From Microcaldota archaeon (GTDB lineage: Archaea; Micrarchaeota; Micrarchaeia; Anstonellales; Bilamarchaeaceae): 24,620 bases of DNA. A model generated the notes under the pieces. The model was not told the origin of the DNA and ran no database searches. It saw only the letters and a list, made by a program, of their open reading frames with translations. This document shows, piece after piece, positions 1 through 7,030 of this stretch (its first letter is position 1; the number at the start of each line of letters is the position of its first letter). The DNA is taken from positions 1 to 24,620 of the forward strand of contig DUGF01000080.1 in assembly GCA_013331535.1 (NCBI GenBank). The letters are read 5' to 3'. A program made the translations under genes and the position numbers.

Positions 1-256
1 TCACCCTCATGAAGATGGAATCCCTAGTAATCGCGAGCCATCATCTCGCGGTGAATGCGTCCCCGCTCCTTGCACACACCGCCCGTCAAGTCACCCAAAT
101 GTTTCTCCGGTGAGGCCTAGGTTCTTGCCTAGCTCGAACCGAAGGGACGTGAGGGGGGCTAAGAGCATTGAAATTCTGGCGAATTTCAAAATTTGCCAGC
201 AAGGCTAGCAATCGTAACAAGGTATCCGTAGGGGAACCTGCGGATAGATCACCTCC
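1..256 (+). rRNA. 16S rRNA, 3' end, partial, interrupted by an intron
   Basis: This is the 3' part of an archaeal small-subunit rRNA; the gene begins before the window. Diagnostic stretches are the universal GCACACACCGCCCGTC near 70-86, the helix 44 strands, the segment TCGTAACAAGG at 212-222, GGGGAACCTGCGG at 231-243, and the terminal ATCACCTCC ending at 256. That tail is the anti-Shine-Dalgarno sequence and matches the GGTGA and GGAGGT ribosome binding sites seen elsewhere in the window. The expected continuous helix 44/45 linker AAG-TCGTAAC is split after position 163 and resumes at 212 (see the intron). The next gene lies on the opposite strand, so no 23S or spacer tRNA follows within the window. 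Confidence 0.96.
164..211 (+). other. 48-nt BHB intron in 16S rRNA (E. coli position 1494/1495)
   Basis: The sequence 164-211 has no counterpart in normal 16S rRNA. Removing it restores the conserved AAGTCGTAACAAGG. The junctions form a canonical archaeal bulge-helix-bulge. The central helix GCTA (158-161) pairs with TAGC (206-209). The 3-nt bulges are AG|A (162-164) and AA|T (210-212), each cut after its second base. The inner helix pairs 165-170 with 200-205 with one mismatch. The body is a hairpin of 176-186 with 189-199. By E. coli numbering, positions 161-163 are A1492, A1493 and G1494 and position 212 is U1495. The pairing is read directly from the sequence; splicing is inferred from the known archaeal endonuclease and ligase pathway. 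It is too short to encode a homing endonuclease. Confidence 0.85.
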
Positions 257-405
257 AAAATTTTCAATTTGTCACACACATTGGAAAAATTGGAAAGCGG
301 AAAATCAAAGGAGCAAGACGCGTATTAGTTATTTACTCGAGTAAAACTTGAAGCATGAGTTAATCCAACGCGTGACATCCCGATATATGGGATGGAACGG
401 GGTGT
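257..405. other. 16S downstream spacer with palindromes
   Basis: No gene is seen here. The spacer holds a perfect 14-bp palindrome TTTACTCGAGTAAA at 332-345, two ACGCGT hexamers near 318 and 368, and a hairpin CATCCC-loop-GGGATG at 376-394. The last lies between the convergent 16S gene and the 406-855 gene and could end either transcript or mark rRNA processing. No spacer tRNA or start of a 23S gene is present. Confidence 0.5.
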
Positions 406-855
406 TTATTTTTCGCAACTCACTAAAATCATAGCGTAAGCGCTATCTTTTGTTATTTCGGAAACAACCAGGTCGAATTCTTGATTAGATATAATGACTT
501 TTCCTTTTTGCCCATCTTTAAATGGACCTATAAAAAAAGATTCGCCGCAACCATCAACAATTTCCAGGATTGCGAATGGTACGCCAGCCTTAACTTTTAT
601 CGTTGCCAGAAAAATCGCAGTATTTCCCAAATAAAGTGCATTGGATTTGGTTATTGTTCCATCTGCTTTCATATCACAAACTTTAGTAATTCCGCAGGGC
701 GGTTCATAATCAGTTAATGCATATCTTTCCTGCTCGCAACCAGAGGATAAACTTAATGCTAACGCAAGCGGACCCGCGACAAGTAAACGCAACGGAACGT
801 ATTTGTTTGTAATATTCCGCACGAACTGACGCGTAAAACGGGAATTGATATACAT
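406..855 (-). CDS. Secreted or lipoprotein-like hypothetical protein
   Basis: A 149-residue protein that I do not recognise. Residues 1-23 are basic and polar. A hydrophobic stretch at about 24-38 follows and ends in LSSGC with Cys40, which resembles a lipobox, so the mature protein is probably exported and possibly lipid-anchored. The mature part holds five more Cys (near 54, 60, 103 and 147 among others), which could form disulfides outside the cell, and it has a beta-rich look (AIFLATIKV, FAILEIVDG, GKVIISNQEFDLVV). The start is uncertain because the N-terminal extension before the hydrophobic core is long; a Met just before the core is not available. It is convergent with the 16S gene and upstream of nothing recognisable. 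Function unknown. Confidence 0.6.
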   Translation of the reverse strand: MYINSRFTRQFVRNITNKYVPLRLLVAGPLALALSLSSGCEQERYALTDYEPPCGITKVCDMKADGTITKSNALYLGNTAIFLATIKVKAGVPFAILEIVDGCGESFFIGPFKDGQKGKVIISNQEFDLVVSEITKDSAYAMILVSCEK

Positions 856-889
856 TACCCCCTAACTCGATTCTTAAACTATACTCGCA

Positions 890-3835
890 TCAGCCCTTCA
901 CAACCCCGATAGGCCTTAATTTTGCGACAATATCGCTGATTCCGGCAGAGGCAACACTCTCCACGACATCATCCACATTCTTGTAGGCATCCGGCGCCTC
1001 TTCGGCAACAACCTTTGGCTCAGTTGCTCGAATGTAAATGTTCTTGTTGTTCCACAACTCCTTGGAAAGATTCGCGCCATTGAATTTTCTTATCGCATCC
1101 CCGCGGCTCATCGCCCTTCCCGCTCCATGGCAGGTAGTTCCCCACGAAACATCAAGACCTTTTTGATTTCCAACAAGAATATAACTTGACGTTCCCATAC
1201 TGCCTGGGATAAGAACAGGCTGACCAATTGAACGATAAACTGGAGGTAATTCCTCTCTTCCGGCTGGAAATGCCCTCGTCGCTCCTTTTCTATGAACAAT
1301 CAATTTTCTTCTTTTCCCATCAACATTATGTTCCTCGAATTTCGCAATGTTGTGCGCAACATCGTAAAGAAGCGGCATATTATCTCCAACTGATTTTCCG
1401 AAAACCTGGCTGAAGGTTTCACGTGTCCAGTGCGCAATGATATGACGGTTTGTAAATGCGAAATTAACCGCACAGCGCATTCCATCCATGTAATTTTTCG
1501 CTTCTGGGGTATTGAGTGGTGCATAAACAAGCTCCTTATCTGGAAGCCAAAGATTCATCTTCTGCGCAAGACCAAGCATTGAACCAAGATTATCTGTGCA
1601 AATCTGATGGCCATAACCACGAGAACCACAGTGAATCATTACTGTAATTTGTCCTTCATGCAATCCAAACGCCTTTGCGGCCACAGGATTTAGAATTTTA
1701 TCTACAACCTGGATTTCCAGGAAATGATTGCCGGCTCCAAGAGTTCCGAATTGAGATTTACCACGTTTTTTTGCAGTTGGAGTGACTACTTTTGGATTTG
1801 CATCTGGAATGCAGCCATATTCTTCGGTGTGTTGCTTGTCTTCTTCAGTACCATATCCTTTTTCAATCGCCCATCCAACCCCACGAATAACCGCGTCGTC
1901 CAGTTCGTCATGGGAAATACGAATTCGCCCCTCGCTTCCTACTCCGCTTGGAACATTTATGAAAAGCTTGTCGCAGATTTCTTTTATTTTTGGCCGCACA
2001 TCCGCTTCGGTCAGAGACGTTTTGAGAAGGCGGACTCCACAATTTGAAACAACACAACCATTTGCTATAAAGTTATGAGTGTTATCAACAGTAAAATCAT
2101 AGACATAATCATTAAAGCTCTCAAAAGAAACAGAGATTACTTGTTCTAGAATCGCCCCATAAGATTCGAGTTCGAATATCTTATTTTTCTTGAAATCTTC
2201 AAATGATTCAAAGGTCAGATTTATTCTGGGAGTGCAAGATTCATAATAGGCCCTTTCTATAAAACGAGCATTGGATATCTCAGAAACAAACATCTCTTGA
2301 AGTTCTTTCAGCTTAAAGCCTTTTTTCTTATATTCTACGACCTTTGATGCGATTTCTACACGTTTGTTCTGAAGCCTTCTTTTTGCAAGAATATACGCAC
2401 ATGCAATTTCGGACAGGGTCTTCCTTTTTTTATTATATTCAAATCCAATGGTTCTCCATAATTTCAAAAGATTATCCTCTCCTGCAATCATAAGTCTAAG
2501 ACGATAGGTCTCACCCTCTTTATTAACAAATTCCCTTCTGACAGAAACGTCACGTGTTTCGATTCCAAACTCTTTCAACATTTCTGCTATCTGAAGAAGG
2601 AAAAAACGACCGCTTTCAACAGAGTTCTTATTTTTGTTCTGGCCAACAACAGCCATGTAAAATGCAGTCTTGGAAAGAACTTGCGGAGATGACATTTCTG
2701 CACCAAAAAAAGCTGCGAGAAAAAGACGTTTTATCCATTTTTTGCTTTCTGTAATCCACTTGGGAACAACGAATGCCGGATTGGTTTTTTTCCCTACCGG
2801 AGCCCCGAGGGCACTGAGTAAATCCGCAAATGCCCTACTCGGAACATGAAGCTCTGCGGATGAAGAATCAAACTCTTTGATACCATACTGCGTCTTTATT
2901 CTGCTTTTTCGTTTTCTTTTGTAAATATTGGCAGAAAAACCTAGAAGTTCGATGTCCTCCTTAATTCTCTGTAGATCCTCCTCTTTCCCAAATGCACTTA
3001 CACATATTCTACCGCCAGTTACATGAATAGATCCATCTCCAAGATTGTAACCAAGAAGACGCGCAAGGCGAGGGAGTGCAGGATGATCATAAGTCAAAGG
3101 AAGCAATCCTCGTGAGACTAATTCATGTTTTCTTTCATCAGAAAGACTGGAACCATCGAAGATTATACTGCTTCCGTTATTTTCAAATTCAGTTCCTTCA
3201 AAGAAAACCACTGCTAGATTTGAATCAGGTGTAATGTCTTTTGCCAGAACCATTCCTTTATCAGTAAGTAGCGGGTGATCTCCAGTAGCACGCAATTCGT
3301 GCCCAGATGCAGTTAAGATTTTATAAATGCCAACAGATTCCTTGCGTCTCATAAAATAGGATGCTGGTGAAGAAGAGATAGTGGTATTAGACATACTAAG
3401 CAATCTCACATTCCGAAGACCTACAAGTTGGGTAATACCGTCGTTTTCAAGAACATCTGTTGCACTGCTAGAGAATGATTGGATAGCCCTTCTGGTACCA
3501 AATTCGTCCAAGATGATTGCATCTCCTGGAAGGCAATTGATATCATAGCCAATTCCTCCAGGACTTACCACACCTGTTTCTGCATCAAATGCGGCAACGC
3601 CACCTATCGGAAATCCGTAACCTTCATGGCCGTCCGGCATTACCATTGCACTTTTAACGATTCCTTCCAGACTCGCGACGTTTTTAAGCTGGAGAAGCGT
3701 TCTATCAGATTGCATTTTACCTATGAGATTGTCATTTGCAAAAATATACGCAGGCACTTTCATAGTGTCGTGCTGTTCCATCATCCACACTGCATTATCA
3801 ATCTTTTTGAGTTTTGGTCTTTCGGTTGGTTCCAT
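890..3835 (-). CDS. rtcB: RNA-splicing ligase RtcB with an internal intein
   Basis: RtcB joins 2',3'-cyclic phosphate (or 3'-phosphate) and 5'-OH RNA ends with GTP and Mn2+. In archaea it ligates tRNA exons after intron excision. The 981-residue precursor has an N-extein (1-100), an intein (101-598) and a C-extein (599-981). The spliced enzyme is 483 residues, normal for the family. Visible family motifs are MPDGHEGYGFPIGG (66-79), GGIGYDIN (93-100) joined to CGVRLL (599-604), GAGNHFLEI, MIHCGSRGYGHQ, YDVAHNIAKFEEH and TTCHGAGRAMSR, which carries the His that becomes guanylylated. Cys599 is the metal-binding active-site Cys and the first C-extein residue, so the enzyme should be inactive until protein splicing. 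The start ATG at 3835 follows GGTGA with a short spacer. Its long leader is listed separately. Confidence 0.96.
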   Translation of the reverse strand: MEPTERPKLKKIDNAVWMMEQHDTMKVPAYIFANDNLIGKMQSDRTLLQLKNVASLEGIVKSAMVMPDGHEGYGFPIGGVAAFDAETGVVSPGGIGYDINCLPGDAIILDEFGTRRAIQSFSSSATDVLENDGITQLVGLRNVRLLSMSNTTISSSPASYFMRRKESVGIYKILTASGHELRATGDHPLLTDKGMVLAKDITPDSNLAVVFFEGTEFENNGSSIIFDGSSLSDERKHELVSRGLLPLTYDHPALPRLARLLGYNLGDGSIHVTGGRICVSAFGKEEDLQRIKEDIELLGFSANIYKRKRKSRIKTQYGIKEFDSSSAELHVPSRAFADLLSALGAPVGKKTNPAFVVPKWITESKKWIKRLFLAAFFGAEMSSPQVLSKTAFYMAVVGQNKNKNSVESGRFFLLQIAEMLKEFGIETRDVSVRREFVNKEGETYRLRLMIAGEDNLLKLWRTIGFEYNKKRKTLSEIACAYILAKRRLQNKRVEIASKVVEYKKKGFKLKELQEMFVSEISNARFIERAYYESCTPRINLTFESFEDFKKNKIFELESYGAILEQVISVSFESFNDYVYDFTVDNTHNFIANGCVVSNCGVRLLKTSLTEADVRPKIKEICDKLFINVPSGVGSEGRIRISHDELDDAVIRGVGWAIEKGYGTEEDKQHTEEYGCIPDANPKVVTPTAKKRGKSQFGTLGAGNHFLEIQVVDKILNPVAAKAFGLHEGQITVMIHCGSRGYGHQICTDNLGSMLGLAQKMNLWLPDKELVYAPLNTPEAKNYMDGMRCAVNFAFTNRHIIAHWTRETFSQVFGKSVGDNMPLLYDVAHNIAKFEEHNVDGKRRKLIVHRKGATRAFPAGREELPPVYRSIGQPVLIPGSMGTSSYILVGNQKGLDVSWGTTCHGAGRAMSRGDAIRKFNGANLSKELWNNKNIYIRATEPKVVAEEAPDAYKNVDDVVESVASAGISDIVAKLRPIGVVKG
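2042..3535 (-). other. LAGLIDADG intein inside rtcB
   Basis: This segment encodes residues 101-598 of the precursor (498 residues). Block A begins CLPGDAIIL and block B contains TGDHPLL. The C-terminal blocks read VYDFTVDNTHNFIANG followed by CVVSN and then Cys+1 of RtcB. The penultimate residue is Ser, not the usual His; such inteins exist but often splice more slowly. The endonuclease has two LAGLIDADG-like helices, LLGYNLGDGS near intein residue 160 and LFLAAFFGAEMS near 271. Both keep the terminal acidic residue (Asp, Glu) that binds metal, although the second has lost the inner Asp. Insertion at the DIN/CGVR site is, from memory, shared with RtcB inteins of Pyrococcus. The homing nuclease may therefore still be active. 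Confidence 0.93.
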
Positions 3836-3908
3836 AAAAATTCACCTAATTTTTATTTTTTCGGAAACTGATGTTTCCTCGATCCATAAAAATTCACCTA
3901 ATTTTTAT
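3831..3908 (-). repeat. Exact 26-bp direct repeat that duplicates the rtcB translation start
   Basis: Positions 3831-3856 and 3883-3908 are identical over 26 bp, 52 bp apart. On the rtcB strand each copy is a 9-bp hairpin (ATAAAAATT, loop AGGTG, AATTTTTAT) followed by GGA. The loop shows the ribosome binding site and the 3' end of the stem contributes the start codon ATG. The downstream copy starts rtcB; the upstream copy starts a 13-codon ORF. Confidence 0.9.
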
Positions 3909-3999
3909 GTTGTCAGACGTTCTGAATGAAATATGATTTCCTCCATCCGTTTGAACTGCGGTTCAAATCTGTCGAGAATTTTCAATTCTCTCCATCCAT
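3836..3999 (-). promoter_or_regulatory. rtcB leader: short upstream ORFs and serial hairpins
   Basis: Reading towards rtcB there are short ORFs that begin ATGGA, like rtcB itself. They lie at 3999-3982 (5 codons) or 3995-3963 (10 codons), 3946-3905 (13 codons, MEEIIFHSERLTT) and 3887-3846 (13 codons, MDRGNISFRKNKN). The last ends in a TAG that overlaps the rtcB ribosome binding site. Between and within them lie perfect small hairpins: GAGAATT/AATTCTC, TTTGAAC/GTTCAAA, GAAAT/ATTTC, TCAGA/TCTGA, GGAAAC/GTTTCC and two copies of the hairpin that holds the ribosome binding site. A translational control leader is inferred; translation of the small ORFs is not proven. Confidence 0.6.
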
Positions 4000-4016
4000 A
4001 ACTATCACTCAGTTAT

Positions 4017-4032
4017 CAATTATAATATATAG
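4017..4032. promoter_or_regulatory. Shared AT-rich promoter between rtcB and the nickel permease gene
   Basis: The run AATTATAATATATAG reads as a TATA box in both directions. It sits about 25-30 bases before a plausible rtcB transcript start near 3995-4000, close to the first upstream ORF. It lies at the same distance before a start near 4050-4057 for the nickel permease gene. It therefore argues against the upstream ATG at 4033 as the permease start codon. Confidence 0.5.
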
Positions 4033-4074
4033 ATGAAAATTAGGATTTTTATACGTATGGTTCGAGAAGGATGT

Positions 4075-4746
4075 ATGGAAGAAACTGTATCGCTTGCATT
4101 TGCAGGGCTTGTTCTTGGAATAACTCATGCACTTGACGCAGACCATGTGGCAGCAATTTCGACAATCGTAAGCGAAAGAAAGAGAGTCTGGCCGTCAGCT
4201 ATGCTTGGAGTAATATGGGGTTTTGGCCATACAATGACGCTTCTCGCTGCGGTGCTCGGTATGTTTATTATTGGATTTAAGATGCCGGAATTGGTACAAA
4301 ACAATGCGGAAGTTCTTGTGGGAATTATGCTCCTTGTTCTTGGAACACTGGCAATAAAGAAAGCACTGGGTGCGAAAGTCCACAGCCACGAACATATTCA
4401 CGACGGAGTAGGCCATATTCATATTCACCAGCACATTTTTGAAAAAGGACATGAACATAGTCATGAAAAGAGATCTCTTCTAATTGGGATTATTCATGGA
4501 TTCGCAGGAAGCGCAGCCTTGATGATGATTATAGCCACTAATGCAAATGGACTAGGAGATGGCCTTGGGTATGTTCTTGCATTTGGAATTGGCACAACTA
4601 TTGGAATGGCAACCATAACTATGCTAATGGCAATTCCGATTTCAATAATAGCAAAAAGTAACAGAATAACTAATGTCCAGACGATTTGCGGGGCATTCAG
4701 CATCGTAATTGGATTGTTTATCATCAGTCAGATGCTGGTTTTATGA
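4075..4746 (+). CDS. NiCoT/NicO-type nickel (cobalt) permease
   Basis: A membrane transporter for Ni2+ (or Co2+), about 223 residues. The signature HALDADHVAAIST near residues 17-29 is the H-x4-DH motif of transmembrane helix II in NiCoT permeases, and WGFGHTMTLL matches the second family motif. There are six to seven hydrophobic segments. A His-rich cytoplasmic loop (residues about 102-132, many HxH pairs) probably binds metal. The chosen start (MEETVSLAF) follows GAAGG; an in-frame ATG at 4033 would lie within or before the expected transcript start, and another ATG is at 4057. The stop overlaps the start of the hydrogenase maturation protease (ATGA), so the two are translationally coupled. 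Context makes nickel for the NiFe hydrogenase the likely cargo. Confidence 0.88.
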   Translation: MEETVSLAFAGLVLGITHALDADHVAAISTIVSERKRVWPSAMLGVIWGFGHTMTLLAAVLGMFIIGFKMPELVQNNAEVLVGIMLLVLGTLAIKKALGAKVHSHEHIHDGVGHIHIHQHIFEKGHEHSHEKRSLLIGIIHGFAGSAALMMIIATNANGLGDGLGYVLAFGIGTTIGMATITMLMAIPISIIAKSNRITNVQTICGAFSIVIGLFIISQMLVL

Positions 4747-5153
4747 AAATTCTCGTCTTCGGAAACAAACTCGTAAAAAAAGATTCGCTTGCATTGAGTG
4801 TAGCAGATGCGTTGGCAGGCACATTGCGCAATAGAGGCGTAGAATTCAAGGAATTCGATACTGCAGAAAATCTTGAAGACGAGGGACCAAACATAACAAT
4901 ACTCGACGTTGCAAGCGGAATAAAAAAAGTAACTGTATTCGAAGAAAGCGACCTGGGTAAATTTGAAAAATCCCCGATCTATTCCATGCATGACTTTGAT
5001 TTGGAGATTACACTAAAGCTTCTGAAGAAGATTGGCAAGATAAAAACAGTTGGAATAATTGCGATACCGATGGATTATGAAAAGAAGAAAGCAATGGATG
5101 AGGTCATGGCAATTATAAATAATAAACTTACTTCAAAAGCCAACCTCTTTTGA
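4743..5153 (+). CDS. NiFe-hydrogenase maturation protease (HycI/HyaD family)
   Basis: A 136-residue endopeptidase that trims the C-terminal tail of the hydrogenase large subunit after nickel insertion. It starts LVFGNKL, the usual glycine-rich beginning. The three nickel-sensing ligands of the family appear conserved: Asp14 (GNKLVKKD, place of Glu16 in HybD), Asp55 (ILDVASG) and His83 (YSMHDFDL). It is slightly shorter than typical members (about 150-160 residues). The start ATG overlaps the permease stop codon. Its 3' end overlaps by 21 bases the convergent HD-domain gene. The large subunit 0.6 kb away carries a 7-residue tail after DPCMSCATH, the expected substrate. Confidence 0.87.
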   Translation: MKILVFGNKLVKKDSLALSVADALAGTLRNRGVEFKEFDTAENLEDEGPNITILDVASGIKKVTVFEESDLGKFEKSPIYSMHDFDLEITLKLLKKIGKIKTVGIIAIPMDYEKKKAMDEVMAIINNKLTSKANLF

Positions 5154-5699
5154 TATCTCCTGAACAGCTCTTATGGCAATAACCAGAAATTCATCAAGGT
5201 TCAAGCCAAGCTTTTCACATTCCAGAATTATTTCCCTATGAACTCCCGCGGCAAATTTTTTGTCTTTAAATTTCTTTTTTAAACCTGAAACTTCCATTCC
5301 ATCCAGACTTTTTCGCATAAGAGCATAAGCATGAACCAACCCTGTAACGGTTTCTGCACAGGCGAGTGCATATTCCACTTTTTCAGTTCTGCATTTTTCT
5401 TTCAAACCTGCGCAATCCCAACCATAACCATGAGATAGAACAGTATTGATAAATTTCTCATCAAAACCAGCACTTCTTAAAATTTCCGGGGCTTTTGTAA
5501 GATGCTGGTGTGAATCTTCTTTTGTTATGCCCCAATCTACATCATGAAGTAGCCCCAGCATTTTCCAATAGGCTTCATCTTCACCTAATCTTTTTGCAAG
5601 AGCGCCCATTATGGCTTCACTCTCCAAGTAATGAATCATATCCGAACGGTCTTGATTATATTTTTCCAGAAGTTTTAATGCTTCTTCCCTTGTTATCAT
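5133..5699 (-). CDS. HD-domain metal-dependent phosphohydrolase family protein
   Basis: An 188-residue protein of the HD superfamily (small HDIG-type predicted hydrolases). Candidate metal ligands are His23, His52-Asp53 in LLHDVDW, and His64/His66 or His90 in SHGYGW. The late Asp of the classical motif appears replaced by Glu in ACAETVTGL. A GGTGA ribosome binding site lies just before the ATG. It follows the hydrogenase large-subunit gene on the same strand with a 26-base gap, so it is probably the third gene of the hydrogenase transcript. Its substrate is unknown, and a role in hydrogenase biology is suggested only by position. Family members occur widely as stand-alone genes. Confidence 0.82.
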   Translation of the reverse strand: MITREEALKLLEKYNQDRSDMIHYLESEAIMGALAKRLGEDEAYWKMLGLLHDVDWGITKEDSHQHLTKAPEILRSAGFDEKFINTVLSHGYGWDCAGLKEKCRTEKVEYALACAETVTGLVHAYALMRKSLDGMEVSGLKKKFKDKKFAAGVHREIILECEKLGLNLDEFLVIAIRAVQEISKEVGF

Positions 5700-5725
5700 A
5701 AGGTCACCTTTGATTTGTCATGCAA

Positions 5726-7018
5726 TCACTTCCAATTTACTTTCAGGAAATGGGTCGCACAACTCATACACGGATCATATGCACGGATAAGTTTTTCTAT
5801 TTCAAGGGAGATTTTATCCCGTGGCATCCTGCGCTTAAGGCACTGCTCTACTAATACTCCGATATCTTTTTCCATTTTTATCTGGTTTTGAGATGTTGGA
5901 ATAACAAGATTCGCCCTATTTACTCTTCCATCCTGCGCAACATCCAGATGATAATAAAGCGTTCCACGCGGAGCTTCTATTACTCCGACACCTGTTCCTG
6001 CTTTTGGCTTTACCTGCAATGGAGTTTCCGGCTTTGGATCAAACGATTCAATGATTGCAATGCTGGCATCTATGCACTGAACTACCTCTATAGCCTGCGC
6101 AAGGTTATTATGAAATGTATTTTTGGATGGAAAAACAGAAATCGCCTTTGGAAGAGATTGTTTTGTTTCCGGTCTTAGGCTGCTTCCATTAAGATTCATT
6201 CTTGCAAGCGCACCGACACTGTAAGGCATCCCTTCAAACTTAAATCCAGGCGCCTGAGAATAAGGAATAACGGATTTTGCAAGGTAATCCGCAAACCTAT
6301 GTTCTGGGATGCAAATGCCAAGCGAAGTCGCAAGCTCATCTCCAAGGAAATTGTAATCGCGATTGATAAGGGAAACAAACGCCCCCTCATTTTCAAGGGA
6401 AAAACGGCAATTCAGAAAAATGTCAACGAATTCTATTGCAGCATCTCGAGTTGCACGTAATTTTGGAAGAAGTGCACTAAGATCCTCTTTTTTGGGAATT
6501 TTTATAAATCCTCCAACAACAGGAAAAGGCGCATGAACTGCCCTTCCACCAACAATTGTACTGATAGCATTACCCACCGATTTTATATCAAATGCCTTGT
6601 GGATAAGCTCGTGTTCTGTCCCCTTGTCCGAAAAATCAAGAATAGAATCCTTTTTGAAAACGTCTGGAAGACAGAAAAGATACAAGTGCATTGCATGATC
6701 ACGGATCATCAGGCCATTCATCAAAAGATGGCGCAAAAGCATTGTCTGGTCGGATGGAACAATACCAAAGGCATTTTCAACTGCTTCAATACAACACATA
6801 TGATGGGCGATACTGCAGGTGCCACAGATACGAGAAAGAGTTTGGGGTGCTGAAATTGCAGGCTTTCCGCGGATTGCCTGGGTGAAAAAACGCTTGTTCT
6901 CGTTTATCTCAAGATGAACTTCGGAGACTCTGCCATCTTTTACGGCCACAGCTAGTGCCGTGTGACCCTCTATCTTGCTTAGATTCTCTATAGTAATATC
7001 AAAGTCAGGTCCGTGCAT
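5726..7018 (-). CDS. NiFe-hydrogenase large (catalytic) subunit, group 3-like
   Basis: A 430-residue catalytic subunit holding the NiFe(CN)2CO site. The four Cys ligands are visible: L1 motif RICGTCSIAH (Cys65, Cys68) and L2 motif DPCMSCATH (Cys417, Cys420). The seven residues FLKVNWK after His423 are the expected tail removed by the maturation protease nearby. The size and the compact small subunit resemble cytosolic bidirectional groups (MvhA, HoxH, sulfhydrogenase alpha), but I cannot fix the subgroup. No diaphorase, F420-binding or membrane partner gene is in the window. The gene follows the small subunit by 12 bases, with AGAGGT before the ATG, so the two are co-transcribed. A soluble H2-evolving or H2-oxidising complex is inferred. 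Confidence 0.93.
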   Translation of the reverse strand: MHGPDFDITIENLSKIEGHTALAVAVKDGRVSEVHLEINENKRFFTQAIRGKPAISAPQTLSRICGTCSIAHHMCCIEAVENAFGIVPSDQTMLLRHLLMNGLMIRDHAMHLYLFCLPDVFKKDSILDFSDKGTEHELIHKAFDIKSVGNAISTIVGGRAVHAPFPVVGGFIKIPKKEDLSALLPKLRATRDAAIEFVDIFLNCRFSLENEGAFVSLINRDYNFLGDELATSLGICIPEHRFADYLAKSVIPYSQAPGFKFEGMPYSVGALARMNLNGSSLRPETKQSLPKAISVFPSKNTFHNNLAQAIEVVQCIDASIAIIESFDPKPETPLQVKPKAGTGVGVIEAPRGTLYYHLDVAQDGRVNRANLVIPTSQNQIKMEKDIGVLVEQCLKRRMPRDKISLEIEKLIRAYDPCMSCATHFLKVNWK

Positions 7019-7030
7019 TCACATAACCTC

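Noticed and set aside
1724..2078. Plus-strand ORFs inside rtcB
   Set aside because: They are antisense shadows of the RtcB extein and intein coding sequence.
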